A stretch of DNA of 39,019 bases from an uncultured Eggerthellaceae bacterium (GCA_934670115.1 CAKUOV010000021.1:1-39019); one strand, 5' to 3'. Positions 24,444-33,495 are shown, counted from the stretch's first letter. The notes: generated by a model from the letters alone, not told the origin. Program-made: numbers and translations.

Positions 24444-26771
24444 GTGAGCTTCTCGGAGAAAATCGCACGATGCGCGGCAGATGCGTCGCGGCGAATTCTA
24501 CGCGACGCTTTCCACCGCGATGCTGCCAATTTCCCGGGCAAAATCGGGCTCCACCTGGACCCATCGCTTATCTCTCATGCTGCACGCAACCTGGAATACG
24601 GATCGATTTGCGTTGTGGGAACAAACGGAAAAACAACCACCACTAATCTTGTTGCGAACGCGCTTGAAGCAGCGGGGCTTTCCGTGTGCTGCAACCGAAC
24701 GGGGGCAAACCTTGATTCCGGCGTGGCATCTGCCCTGCTTGAGCAAGGGCAGGCACAATGGGCTGTGCTGGAATGTGATGAGCTGTGGCTTGTCCATGTG
24801 CTTCCCCAACTGCAAAGCAAATACGTGTTGTTGCTTGACCTTTTTCGCGATCAACTGGATCGCGCGGGGGAAATTGAGCTTGTTCAGAAAAGCATCGTTT
24901 CGGCACTTGAGCTGTCGCCGCGGACCACGCTCATCTACAACGCCGATGATCCGCTGTGCACCGCCGTCGCTCAAACAGCTCCCAACAAAAGCATTGCTTT
25001 CGGTGTGCAGGAAAGCATGGGGCTTGCACAGAATTCTGTAGCCGATGCCCAGATTTGCCAGCGCTGCTCAAGCACGCTCGCTTATGAGTACCATCAATAT
25101 GGCCAGTTGGGAAGCTTTTACTGCCCAACATGCGGATTTACGCGCCCCAAGCTTGATTTTGCTGCCGAACAAGTTGCTTTGAGCGCCATGGGAGTTGACT
25201 TCACGCTTTCCGTGCGTTGCGCGGTCGGGCAGACCGGCAAAAATGCGCGACCCCTGCGCGTGTCGGCAAATCTTCCTGGTTCATATATGGTCTACAACTT
25301 GACGGCAGCCGCCACAGCCGCAACGCTTCTGGGCTGCCCGCCTTGTGCAATTCAGCAGGCGATTTGCTCGTTCATGCCGCAAAACGGTCGCTTGGAACGC
25401 TTGCGCATTGGTCGCCACGACGTACTGCTGAACCTGGCGAAAAACCCAACGGGAATGAATCAGAATCTTCGCATTGCCTTGAATGATAAGCGGCCTTTTG
25501 CGCTGGCTGTTTTCATCAACGATAAAGAAGCCGATGGACACGATGTCTCATGGTTGTGGGACGTTGATTTCGAAGAGCTCGCAACGCGCTCCGACATTTG
25601 CGTTTTTGCAGGTGGAATCCGTAGAAACGACTTGCAGGTCCGCTTGAAATACGCGGGCGTGAACGCGCAGCTGCTCGAATCCGCGGAAGAATTGATTTCG
25701 GCAGCCGCAAGCTCTCTGGGCGCCGAATGCCCCGTGTACGCCATTGCGAACTACACTGCGCTGCCATCGGCGAAAGACGCCCTAGAAGCGCTTGCCCAGA
25801 ACGTTGAACGGCCTGCTTGCGACGCTACGACCAGGGACGATGCGCCCACTTCGTCCGCAGATTCAGCGGCCCCTGAGGCAGACGCCCCCAGCGCAGTCGC
25901 GGCCGCAACCCCCCGTGTCGGCACGCACACGAAAGCAGATGCGTCCGCATCCAAGGACGCCAGCGCTGCAGCTGGCACCGACCTCGTATCGCCCAGCCTC
26001 TCCCACGCCGCCGCAGTAGACGACAATCCCCTGGTCATCGCCCACTTCTTCCCCAAGCTTTTGAATCTCTACGGCGATGGCGGCAACGTGACCATCCTGA
26101 GAAAACGCCTTGCCTGGCGCGGAATCCCTGCCCAGGTGCGCGTTATCGATGAAACGACTCCATTCGATTTAACCGATGTTGACCTGATGTTCTTAGGGGG
26201 CGCACCCGACCGCGAAGAAGAAATTGCGGCGCAGCACATGGGGAAATACGCTAACGAGCTTGCCGCGTTTATAAATGCCGGCGGTGCATGTCTTGCCATC
26301 TGTGGCGGTTATCAAATGCTGGGGCGCAGTTGGCTGCTCAACGGAAAAACCGTACCTGGCCTGGGACTTGGTGCGTTTGAAACGCGACGTGCGGGAGATG
26401 CGCACGACCGCTTGGTGGGAAACATCGCGCTGCGAGTCGCCGGCATTACGCAGCCGGTCATCGGATACGAAAACCACGCAGGGCGCACGTACCTTGATTC
26501 CGACGCCCAAGCATTTGGCCAGGTTATATCGAAAACAGGATGCGGAAACAACGACACGAAGAAAACTGACGGATATCTGAGCGGAAATTTGGCGGGCACG
26601 TATCTTCACGGTCCGCTTTTGGCGAAAAACCCCGGGCTGGCCGATGCTCTGTTGCAGCGTGCGCTTGACCATTGGGCCGCGCGCTACAACGAGCCAGCAC
26701 CGCCCCTTGAGCCGCTTGACGATACCGCCGAGCTGCAGGCAAACGCGTTCATGGCCGCTCGCTTGCTGTGA
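24444..26771 (+). CDS. Fused MurT-GatD lipid II isoglutaminyl synthase
   Basis: One 775-residue protein combining both subunits of the enzyme that amidates the D-Glu of lipid II. Residues 1-453 are MurT: GTNGKTT (ATP loop, about 59-65), a Cys4 zinc ribbon (C205, C208, C227, C230), and Asp367 in DVSWLWDVDFE, matching the Asp that completes the amidotransferase site. Residues about 454-526 are an Ala/Ser/Thr-rich linker. Residues 527-775 are GatD: YGDGGN near the start, nucleophile Cys620 in ICGGYQMLG and His722 in TYLHGP. GTG 24444 is chosen for GGAAGG 8 nt upstream. In S. aureus and S. pneumoniae the subunits are separate genes. No frameshift is present. Confidence 0.92.
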   Translation: MSFSEKIARCAADASRRILRDAFHRDAANFPGKIGLHLDPSLISHAARNLEYGSICVVGTNGKTTTTNLVANALEAAGLSVCCNRTGANLDSGVASALLEQGQAQWAVLECDELWLVHVLPQLQSKYVLLLDLFRDQLDRAGEIELVQKSIVSALELSPRTTLIYNADDPLCTAVAQTAPNKSIAFGVQESMGLAQNSVADAQICQRCSSTLAYEYHQYGQLGSFYCPTCGFTRPKLDFAAEQVALSAMGVDFTLSVRCAVGQTGKNARPLRVSANLPGSYMVYNLTAAATAATLLGCPPCAIQQAICSFMPQNGRLERLRIGRHDVLLNLAKNPTGMNQNLRIALNDKRPFALAVFINDKEADGHDVSWLWDVDFEELATRSDICVFAGGIRRNDLQVRLKYAGVNAQLLESAEELISAAASSLGAECPVYAIANYTALPSAKDALEALAQNVERPACDATTRDDAPTSSADSAAPEADAPSAVAAATPRVGTHTKADASASKDASAAAGTDLVSPSLSHAAAVDDNPLVIAHFFPKLLNLYGDGGNVTILRKRLAWRGIPAQVRVIDETTPFDLTDVDLMFLGGAPDREEEIAAQHMGKYANELAAFINAGGACLAICGGYQMLGRSWLLNGKTVPGLGLGAFETRRAGDAHDRLVGNIALRVAGITQPVIGYENHAGRTYLDSDAQAFGQVISKTGCGNNDTKKTDGYLSGNLAGTYLHGPLLAKNPGLADALLQRALDHWAARYNEPAPPLEPLDDTAELQANAFMAARLL

Positions 26772-26951
26772 TGCTGCGGATGCAGCAGATGCGCTAGACG
26801 CGACGGAAGGCAGCCCGAACGACCGCGGCAGCGCAACAGCGGGCACAACAGCCGCCTTCCGTAGGCAAACGAGGCAAAGAACGCAAGGGCGCAAACGTAA
26901 ACGAAAAACGAACGTCGCGAAACAAGCGGCGAACCGAAAAGGAGCAATAGT
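26772..26951. other. Short intergenic region before asnB
   Basis: 180 nt with a small hairpin TGCTGC-GGAT-GCAGCA just after the murT-gatD stop but no T-run. It holds the asnB ribosome binding site (AAAAGGAGC). No gene is seen. Confidence 0.4.
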
Positions 26952-28898
26952 ATGTGTGGGATATGCGGTTTTACGAACGCACAAGTTGCCGACCGAAACA
27001 TCCTTAAAGCGATGTGCGACATCATGGCGCATCGCGGCCCCGACGGTGAGGGACAATACCTGGCCGACGGCATAGCGCTCGGGCACCGACGCCTTTCGCT
27101 GGTTGACCTTGCAAACGGCAACCAACCTATGGTACGCGCAACCGATGCTCATGCAGCGGAGATCACTTCACCGGCCTTTATGCCCACAGGTGAGCCTTGC
27201 AACCCTGAAACGTGCGCGCAACGCGGCGATTACGTTATTGTCTTCAACGGAGAGATCTACAACTACCAGGACTTACGTGCAGAGCTTATCCAGATGGGCT
27301 GGGAATTTACAACGCATTCCGACACCGAGGTCTTGCTGGTAAGCTACCTGCAATGGGGCAAAGCCACGCTGCAGCGTTTACGCGGTATGTTCGCCTTCGC
27401 CCTTTGGGATGCGCGCAACAAAGAGCTTTTCTGCGCGCGCGACTTCTTCGGCATCAAGCCGTTTTATTACACGCAGCAGCAAGGGCAGTTCATCTTCGCA
27501 AGCGAAATTAAAGGCATTTTGGAGCACCCCGCTTATCATCGCGAGCTTAATCGCGAAGCGCTTGAGCAGTATCTGTGCTTCCAGTTCTCGGCGCTGCCTG
27601 AAACGTTTTTCAAGGGCGTGTTCAAGCTTCCGCCTGCTCATTGCTTGACAGTTCACGCCGATGGCTCCCTGGAAATGGAACGCTATTGGCGGCCCGAGTT
27701 TTGCTCCAACGAAACACGTTCAGAAGAAGAGACCGTTGATGCCATTGACCAGGCTATGCGCGAAAGCGTGCGCTACCACAACGTAGCCGATGTTGAAGTG
27801 GGATCGTTTTTGAGCAGCGGCATTGACTCCAGCTATATGGCGGCATGTCTTGCCAAAGAGAACCCCGCTATCAAGACGTTCACCGTAGGATTTGCCGAGT
27901 ATCAAGGCGAGCGCGACGAGATTTCATGGGCGCAAGAATTAGCCGATGAGCTGGGTGTTTCGAACGCAAGCCACCACATTACCGAGCCTGAATATTGGGA
28001 AAGCTTGCCGCGCGTTCAATGGCACATGGACGAGCCGTGCGCCGACCCCAGCGCCGTTGCACTGTACTTTGTTGATAAACTGGCGGCAACGCAGGTCAAA
28101 GCCGTACTTTCAGGCGAAGGAGCCGACGAATTCTTCGGTGGCTACAAAATCTACCAAACCCCTTTTGCGAACGCCCACGTAGCAGGTGTGCCAAAGCCTC
28201 TTTTGCAGGCAGGAGCGCATTTGGCAAGCGCGCTGCACCTGCGCGGCGCAAATTACCTGAACCGCGCAAGCCACACTGTGGAGGACTGGTATTACACGAA
28301 CGCAAACGGCGTTGCGTTTTCGCCCGAAGAACGTGCAGCCCTGCTGAAAGAGCCGGTAAGCGTGGACAACCCACAGGACTTGGTAGAGCCAACATATGCG
28401 GAAGCAGCTGCCCAAAATCTTGATGAGACAACGCGTATGCAGTACCTTGACCTGCACTTTTGGCTTGTTGGCGATATCTTGCTCAAAACCGACAAGATGT
28501 CCATGGCGCACTCCCTGGAAAGCCGCGTGCCGTTCCTTGATCGTGGCGTGTTCGACCTTGCGCGCACCATTCCTACCCCGCTGAAAACCAATGAGCACCA
28601 GACGAAGATTGCGCTGCGGCAAGCCGCCGAGCGCGCAATCCCCTCACAATGGGCCCAGAAGGAAAAACTTGGATTCCCCGTGCCGGTAGTCAACTGGCTT
28701 CGCGAAGACCGCTATTACCAGCAGGTAAAAGAGTGGTTCACCGGACCTGAAGCGCAACAGTTTTTCAACGTTGACCAGCTGCTCAGGCTGCTAGACGACC
28801 ATCGTGCCGGCGCCGACAACAGCCGAAAGATATGGATTTGCTTCATGTTCCTTATGTGGTATCGCATTTTCTTTACAGAGCAGACTGTAAAAGGGTAA
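26952..28898 (+). CDS. asnB: Asparagine synthase (glutamine-hydrolysing)
   Basis: Cytoplasmic enzyme making Asn from Asp, Gln and ATP, 648 residues. The N-terminal glutaminase starts with MCGICGF, so Cys2 is the nucleophile after Met removal. It continues with AHRGPDGEG and FNGEIYNYQ. The synthetase domain has the PP-loop SSGIDSSYMA, GEGADEFFGGY and SLESRVPFLD. An insertion near residues 65-90 (after NQPM) contains MPTGEPCNPETC, absent from compact homologues. AAGGAGC precedes ATG 26952. The position after MurT-GatD may be chance, although some AsnB homologues amidate peptidoglycan stem peptides; here all features fit ordinary AsnB. Confidence 0.93.
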   Translation: MCGICGFTNAQVADRNILKAMCDIMAHRGPDGEGQYLADGIALGHRRLSLVDLANGNQPMVRATDAHAAEITSPAFMPTGEPCNPETCAQRGDYVIVFNGEIYNYQDLRAELIQMGWEFTTHSDTEVLLVSYLQWGKATLQRLRGMFAFALWDARNKELFCARDFFGIKPFYYTQQQGQFIFASEIKGILEHPAYHRELNREALEQYLCFQFSALPETFFKGVFKLPPAHCLTVHADGSLEMERYWRPEFCSNETRSEEETVDAIDQAMRESVRYHNVADVEVGSFLSSGIDSSYMAACLAKENPAIKTFTVGFAEYQGERDEISWAQELADELGVSNASHHITEPEYWESLPRVQWHMDEPCADPSAVALYFVDKLAATQVKAVLSGEGADEFFGGYKIYQTPFANAHVAGVPKPLLQAGAHLASALHLRGANYLNRASHTVEDWYYTNANGVAFSPEERAALLKEPVSVDNPQDLVEPTYAEAAAQNLDETTRMQYLDLHFWLVGDILLKTDKMSMAHSLESRVPFLDRGVFDLARTIPTPLKTNEHQTKIALRQAAERAIPSQWAQKEKLGFPVPVVNWLREDRYYQQVKEWFTGPEAQQFFNVDQLLRLLDDHRAGADNSRKIWICFMFLMWYRIFFTEQTVKG

Positions 28899-29078
28899 TT
28901 GATGCCACGTTTTGCCGAGGACTATCCAATAGCACTTGTCTGACAAAAGACATAGGGTTTGAACTAAAACCAAAGGCGAGGCATGCTCGCAGGCGCGTGC
29001 CCATCAAAGCAGATCGCGAGCTCAGGCAAAAGCCAGGAACAAGGAGCGCCGTCCTACGGATTTCGGTCGAAAAAATAC
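28899..29078. other. Noncoding region downstream of asnB
   Basis: 180 nt between the asnB stop and the hairpin array. No gene, RNA or clear terminator was found. Asparagine synthase and the next gene converge here. Confidence 0.35.
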
Positions 29079-29358
29079 GAAATAGGAGAAAATCAAGTTT
29101 TTTACGTTTTCCTCCTATTTTTAATGCCTTCCCTAGACATGAAATAGGAGAAAATTTGAAAATATTAAATTTCCTCCTATTTTTTTCCCTGAAACGAAGC
29201 TCCAGTAAGAAGAAAGCGCCAATAACAAGCGGTGGAATTGGAAAAGATGTCAAAATAATAGGAGATTTTCTAAATTATTTCGATTTTCTCCTATCTTGCT
29301 TTTAATCGCACTCGTAATAATAGGAGGAAATCGAGTTTTTTCGAGAAATCTCCTATTT
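29079..29358. repeat. Array of four AT-rich hairpins with a TAGGAG/CTCCTA core
   Basis: Four inverted repeats in a row, each 36-44 nt, with outer arms ATAGGAG and CTCCTAT: cores at about 29082-29118, 29144-29180, 29258-29294 and 29321-29356. Arms extend into A-rich/T-rich flanks, for example AAATAGGAG then AAAAT paired with a T-rich CCTCCTATTT. Loops differ in sequence. Core-to-core distances are about 62, 114 and 63 nt. The region is strikingly AT-rich against its GC-rich neighbours and lies between two convergent genes. It is not CRISPR: units are palindromic and spacers are not uniform. Function unknown; REP-like element, nucleic acid-binding array or transcript end structure are options. 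Confidence 0.8.
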
Positions 29359-29382
29359 CATAAAAAAGAAGCCCGCAATTCG

Positions 29383-30039
29383 CTACGAAAACAGTTCCTG
29401 CGCTTCATAATCTGTAAGCGGTGCTAAAAATCCTTTTTGATCAAGGACCGAAATGATCTCATCAAGGATATCCTCGGATGCCGCACTTATGTGGTGGAAG
29501 TGATAACCATCGGTCACGGTGGAGAGCGGAGCCGAAACGCCCTGGTTCAAGTCGGACAGGAACTGACGCACATCGCGTCGGCTCTTCACGTCAAGCGGAG
29601 CCGACAACCTGCCATACGTACGGTGGTTCACCATAACGTCAACCACACATCCGCCCAGGTCAACAATGGCATCTAACTCGTCCTCAATTTGGTCGGGCGT
29701 ATGGCGAACTTTCACCAACCGAACCACCTGAGTGCTTGACCGCTTAAGAACGTAACCTCGGTTTGTGGAGACGATATCATGACCGCACGCGCGCAACAGA
29801 GCAACATCGGTCACAATAACCTGCCTGCTGACCTGCAGTTTCTCTCCCAGTGCTTGACCGGAGATTGGCTTTGACGCCTCTTGCAGAAGCGAGACGATTT
29901 GTGCGCGCCGAACATCGCCGGTAACGCTCGGTGCGCCCAACGGTGCTGGCTGCCCCACAGACACTGCAGCCGCCTGTGCCGCCACCGTGGCGGCCGCATC
30001 TCCCGCCACTTCGCCTTGCTTTTTTTCTGCGCACTTCAT
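29383..30039 (-). CDS. niaR: NiaR-like transcriptional repressor (HTH_11 plus 3H domain)
   Basis: A 218-residue niacin-responsive type repressor. About 40 Ala/Gly-rich residues precede the HTH_11 domain (RRAQIVSLLQEASKPISGQA, LGEKLQVSRQVIVTDVALLR). The 3H domain follows, with the conserved His residues in KVRHTPDQ, VNHRTYG and YHFHHIS, which bind metal in this family and are part of the nicotinate sensor. ATG 30039 overlaps the stop of the preceding EIIC_2 gene (TGATG); GTG 30042 is an alternative. The gene pair suggests that the membrane protein is one of its targets. Confidence 0.88.
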   Translation of the reverse strand: MKCAEKKQGEVAGDAAATVAAQAAAVSVGQPAPLGAPSVTGDVRRAQIVSLLQEASKPISGQALGEKLQVSRQVIVTDVALLRACGHDIVSTNRGYVLKRSSTQVVRLVKVRHTPDQIEDELDAIVDLGGCVVDVMVNHRTYGRLSAPLDVKSRRDVRQFLSDLNQGVSAPLSTVTDGYHFHHISAASEDILDEIISVLDQKGFLAPLTDYEAQELFS

Positions 30040-31103
30040 CACGCCTGCTCCAGCTTCATATCACCGTCTTTGATCCATCCTATTTTACGCAGCAGCTGGG
30101 CAAAAATCCAAGACAAAATTGCTGGCAGTACAATGCAAATCAAAATGAGACCCGCCCAGTCGAACGCCGTGATGCTGGCCATGGTGCCCGCTTCGATGTT
30201 GGCAAGCCAACCCGTGTACACGCCCAAGGGGCCTACCATGCCGCACGTTCCCATGCCGCTCGAGATTGCAGCGCCGTCCATGGTCATTCCGAACAGGCAC
30301 GTTGCAACAGGGCCCGTTATGGCCGATGCAAGCGTTGGCGCAATCCAAATGCGCGGATTGCGCACGATGTTTCCCATCTGCAGCATAGAGGTTCCCAGAC
30401 CTTGGGAAATCAAGCCGCCCCAGCGATTTTCCTTGAAGCTGATAACGGCAAAGCCGACCATCTGCGCGCAACAACCAGCAACAGCAGCACCGCCGGCCAG
30501 GCCCGTAAGACCCAGAGCTGCGCAAATGGCAGCAGAAGAAATGGGCAACGTGAGCGCAATGCCCACCACAACAGACACGATAACGCCCATCGCGAACGGT
30601 TGCAACTCGGTGGCCCACATGATCAGCGCGCCCAAAGAGCTTGCCGCCGCGCCAATGGGCGGAGCAATCAGATAGGAAAGCCCGCAACCCACGAAAATTG
30701 TCACGAATGGGGTGACTAGAATGTCAATACGTGTGGCGCCCGACACCAGCTTGCCGCATTCGCTGGCGATAATCGCAATGACCAGCACCGCTAACGGACC
30801 GCCCGCACCGCCCAGCTGATTTGCCGCAACGCCAACGGCGACCAGGGAAAACAGCACGAGCGAGGGCGCTTTCAAAGCGTAACCGATGGCAATTGCCATA
30901 GCGGGACCCGCCGCCGATTTCGCAAACGCCCCAATATCAACTAAAAGCTGAAGCCCCGTCTGCGTTCCCAGCGTTGAAAGAATGGTTCCCATAAGAAGCG
31001 ATGCGAAAAGACCTTGCGCCATAGCGCTCATTGCGTCAATCAAGTAGCGTTGTACCGAAATTTCTACGCCCTTGCGTTCGAATAAATCCTTTACGGTTTC
31101 CAC
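30039..31103 (-). CDS. PTS_EIIC_2-type membrane protein (putative transporter)
   Basis: A 354-residue, highly hydrophobic, Gly/Ala-rich protein with about ten membrane segments that I recognise as the PTS_EIIC_2 family. There is no EIIB/EIIA domain and none is encoded nearby, so phosphotransferase activity is doubtful. The start GTG 31103 (VETVKDLFERKG) is chosen because GGGAG lies 7 nt upstream; the frame extends to 31169 with no such signal. Co-transcription with a NiaR-type repressor suggests uptake of a niacin-related compound, which is inference. Upstream lies a palindrome over the likely promoter. Confidence 0.78.
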   Translation of the reverse strand: METVKDLFERKGVEISVQRYLIDAMSAMAQGLFASLLMGTILSTLGTQTGLQLLVDIGAFAKSAAGPAMAIAIGYALKAPSLVLFSLVAVGVAANQLGGAGGPLAVLVIAIIASECGKLVSGATRIDILVTPFVTIFVGCGLSYLIAPPIGAAASSLGALIMWATELQPFAMGVIVSVVVGIALTLPISSAAICAALGLTGLAGGAAVAGCCAQMVGFAVISFKENRWGGLISQGLGTSMLQMGNIVRNPRIWIAPTLASAITGPVATCLFGMTMDGAAISSGMGTCGMVGPLGVYTGWLANIEAGTMASITAFDWAGLILICIVLPAILSWIFAQLLRKIGWIKDGDMKLEQA

Positions 31104-31139
31104 GTGATGCTCCCTTACCTTCGTTTTATTGTTTTTGGG

Positions 31140-31174
31140 AGTATACACAACTGTCTTGTCACATAGCATGACAA
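31140..31174 (-). promoter_or_regulatory. Promoter and palindromic operator of the EIIC_2-niaR operon
   Basis: On the minus strand a -10-like TATACT (31145-31140) lies about 37 nt before the GTG start. Upstream is TTGTCA-7 nt-TGACAA (31156-31174), an inverted repeat overlapping the -35 zone. It is a candidate site for the co-encoded NiaR-like repressor. The match to the published NiaR motif was not tested. Confidence 0.45.
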
Positions 31175-31362
31175 TAATACAGAACTACGCAAATGGACAC
31201 AAACCGGCGAATAGATAGAGAGCCAATAAAGGCAAAGAACGAAAAAGATGTGCTCTGCGCAGAAAGGTAATGCTTGACCTGCGCCAAAAAACAAACAGGA
31301 AGAGGAACTGAGCGGAAACCAGGGGGCGACGCGCAAGGGCCTTCCCCCGAAAGAAGGAGCAA

Positions 31363-31593
31363 CTACCGAGGAAGAGCGATCTCCCAATGCTGCTCAACAG
31401 CCTCGAATGGAAGCGCGCTCACCTGGCCTGATGAACCGCGCTTGCCGCGCTCGATGCGCACAACAACTTCGCGGCGATCGTTGTCAATCATAATGACCTG
31501 GCGAAACGAGCGCCCTGAACTGTTATGGAGCAGCATGCCAGGCTCAAGCTGATCGATAACCGCTTTTTTCAAACGATAATCTTTCACATTCAT
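31363..31593 (-). CDS. Small hypothetical protein
   Basis: A 76-residue basic protein that I do not recognise. It begins MNVKDYRLKKAVIDQLEPG and contains a beta-rich middle (SFRQVIMIDNDRREVVVRIERG). No TM or signal is seen. An excellent AGGAGG lies 7 nt before ATG 31593, and the AT-rich upstream DNA (31615-31680) looks like a promoter region, so it is probably a true gene. It may bind nucleic acid given its charge, but that is a guess. Confidence 0.65.
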   Translation of the reverse strand: MNVKDYRLKKAVIDQLEPGMLLHNSSGRSFRQVIMIDNDRREVVVRIERGKRGSSGQVSALPFEAVEQHWEIALPR

Positions 31594-31699
31594 TACAGTC
31601 CTCCTGTGAGCCCCGCCTTTTATCCTCATATAAATATGATATATAAATTAGTCTATTCGTAAAATAAAATAATTGGGGGGAAATCCCACAAAGGAATCT

Positions 31700-31981
31700 C
31701 CCCCAATAGAAGGAAGCGTCAGTCAGCGCGGCGGCCCGCTCTTTCGTAGCCAGAGCAACGAACTCTTGGGTTTCGCTATCCCTGAACATGTCTTCACCGT
31801 TCATGGCAATAATCGTGCCTTCGAAGACGCCTTCGGTGTAAGTCACCTTGTAGTAGCCGTTGGCGAAGGGCTCGGCGGAAACCTTGAATACCAGAGGCGC
31901 AGCAACGGTGATGGAATCGGTGCCCGTCCAGCACGGCTTGCCGGCCGGGTGCGCAGGACACGAGCGCGAGCTGCAACCCCG
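31700..31981 (-). pseudogene. Remnant coding stretch without start, in frame after the metallopeptidase stop
   Basis: The minus-strand frame directly after the TAG of the metallopeptidase gene stays open for about 140 codons. The first 90 or so look like real protein (for example TGTDSITVAAPLVFKVSAEP and GYYKVTYTEGVFEGTI), then the composition turns nonsensical. There is no ATG or GTG with a ribosome binding site. Most likely a decayed piece of a former gene; alternatively a mis-sequenced short gene. No family recognised. Confidence 0.35.
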
Positions 31982-32377
31982 CTACTCAAAGCCCATCTCG
32001 GCGATTTGCTCTTCGGTCATGCCGAAGTAATGCCCAACTTCATGGATAACCGTGGTGAACACCTCGTCAAGAATGTCGTCTTTCGTCCCCTCAAGGCGCT
32101 CATGCGGTCCCTTGAAAATGACGATGGTATCGGGGATGTCTCCGTAGCAGTTCCCGTAGTCGTTTCCGCGCTCGGTCAGAGGAATGCCGCCGTAAATGCC
32201 CAGCAGATCGCCATCTTCGGCCTCGGTTCCCCACTCTGCATCGGCAAGCTCTTCGGGCGTTGGCTCGTCGCGCACCAGAACAACAACGTTTTCCATAGAG
32301 TCAATCAGATCCTGCGGAATGGAATCAAGCGCATCTTGAATTGCCAGTTCAAATTCTTCATCGGTAAGGTTGACCAT
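31982..32377 (-). CDS. Zincin-like metallopeptidase family protein
   Basis: A 131-residue protein of the small Zincin_1-type metallopeptidase family. The zinc motif HEVGH is in FTTVIHEVGHYFGMTEEQIA near the C-terminus, the usual place. Before it come LGIYGGIPLTER and the DTIVIFKGP strand typical of the family. The natural substrate is unknown. ATG 32377 is used because GGAGGTG lies just upstream; the frame extends to 32500 without support. The stop is TAG, followed by the in-frame remnant described separately. Confidence 0.88.
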   Translation of the reverse strand: MVNLTDEEFELAIQDALDSIPQDLIDSMENVVVLVRDEPTPEELADAEWGTEAEDGDLLGIYGGIPLTERGNDYGNCYGDIPDTIVIFKGPHERLEGTKDDILDEVFTTVIHEVGHYFGMTEEQIAEMGFE

Positions 32378-32537
32378 GCTTTTCACCTCCGTTTTGTGCG
32401 CGTTTAGCGCCCGCGCGCGATGCGATTCGGCATTTGCGATTTGGGGTCTTGCATTTTCGTGCGCGCTATGAAACCCAGCGTCGCAACGATGCAACAACAA
32501 TAGGGGAAGGCGGAAGCAATGTCTACCGAGTTTTTTC

Positions 32538-33482
32538 TTATTCCGTATTCCATTTTTTCAATATCCACGAAATCACAGACAACACCGGAAGCTCAATCAA
32601 CGGGCCAATGACCAGCGCAAGAGCGATCAGCGGTTGGTCGGGAAAAGTCGCCACAGCAATGGCCAGAGACAGCGGCGAATTTCTTGCCAGGGTAATCATG
32701 TTCAGCGCAACGATATCTTTCTTGGGAAACTTCAGCATTCTGCCCGCAAGCTGCGATACGAAAAACAGCACCCCGAAGAAAACCAGGAGCGGCACAAACA
32801 TCCGGACCAGCAGTATGGGGTTATCAACCAGGCTTTTCCCTTCGGATGCGAACATCGCCACCACCGCCAGGCATAAAAACAGCAATTGCAGATTGTCTCC
32901 CTGGGCGGAAAGAAAATGCTTGAATTTTCTCCTGCTTTTTGTGACCGTCTTGGTTATACAGGCCAGCGCAAAGGGAATTACCAGCACCGTGACCACACTG
33001 CCCAAAAGAGATGCCACATCCATAGTCACTTCGCTGCCAATCAGCACCAGCAGATACACCGGTAGCAGCAGAATCTGCAAAATCAGATTCAGCGGCAGGA
33101 TGGACATGCCCAGCTCAACATTGCCCTTGCTCAGTCCCGGGAAAACCAAATACCAGTCGGTGCAGGGTGTCACCAGCAGCATGAGCAAACCGATGCGAAT
33201 ATCCAAATCGCCGGGAAAAAACACCTTACCCAGCAGGTAACCAAACAAGGGCGTAAATACGAAGTTAATTACCACCGCCGTCAGAGTGAACCGGACATTA
33301 GTGAAAGATTTTCCGATTTGCTTTAAGTCGACGGATAAAAACAGAATATACAGAAGCATCATCAAAAACACTTCGATCAGCCCAGAAGACGCGGGATCGA
33401 GTGTCGTTACCGCACCCAGAAGCAGTCCCAACAGAGCCGCCGCAATGATGATTACCGGCTGCAATTTGCCAATCAGGCTCAT
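32538..33482 (-). CDS. ACR3/bile acid:sodium symporter (SBF-like) family transporter
   Basis: A 314-residue membrane protein with about ten TMs of the BASS/ACR3 superfamily, often annotated as arsenic resistance protein. The conserved element VTPCTDWYLVFPGLSKGN places a Cys at the position of the arsenite-liganding Cys of ACR3, and ARNSPLSLAIA matches the second unwound helix. No arsC or arsR accompanies it; instead a TetR regulator lies just upstream on the same strand. ATG 33482 with AGGGAG 5 nt upstream is preferred over GTG 33488. Arsenite efflux is plausible, but anion/organic solute transport cannot be excluded. Confidence 0.78.
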   Translation of the reverse strand: MSLIGKLQPVIIIAAALLGLLLGAVTTLDPASSGLIEVFLMMLLYILFLSVDLKQIGKSFTNVRFTLTAVVINFVFTPLFGYLLGKVFFPGDLDIRIGLLMLLVTPCTDWYLVFPGLSKGNVELGMSILPLNLILQILLLPVYLLVLIGSEVTMDVASLLGSVVTVLVIPFALACITKTVTKSRRKFKHFLSAQGDNLQLLFLCLAVVAMFASEGKSLVDNPILLVRMFVPLLVFFGVLFFVSQLAGRMLKFPKKDIVALNMITLARNSPLSLAIAVATFPDQPLIALALVIGPLIELPVLSVISWILKKWNTE

Positions 33483-33495
33483 TTTCACTCCCTAA

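Noticed and set aside
26193..27152. Minus-strand frame of 319 codons across murT-gatD and asnB
   Set aside because: Crosses two well-supported genes and their spacer on the opposite strand; no family features.
29079..29358. CRISPR array reading of the TAGGAG repeats
   Set aside because: Units are palindromes with unequal spacing (about 62, 114, 63) and no cas genes are nearby.
31673..32407. Plus-strand frame of 244 codons opposite the metallopeptidase
   Set aside because: Antisense to a gene with a clear zinc motif and ribosome binding site.
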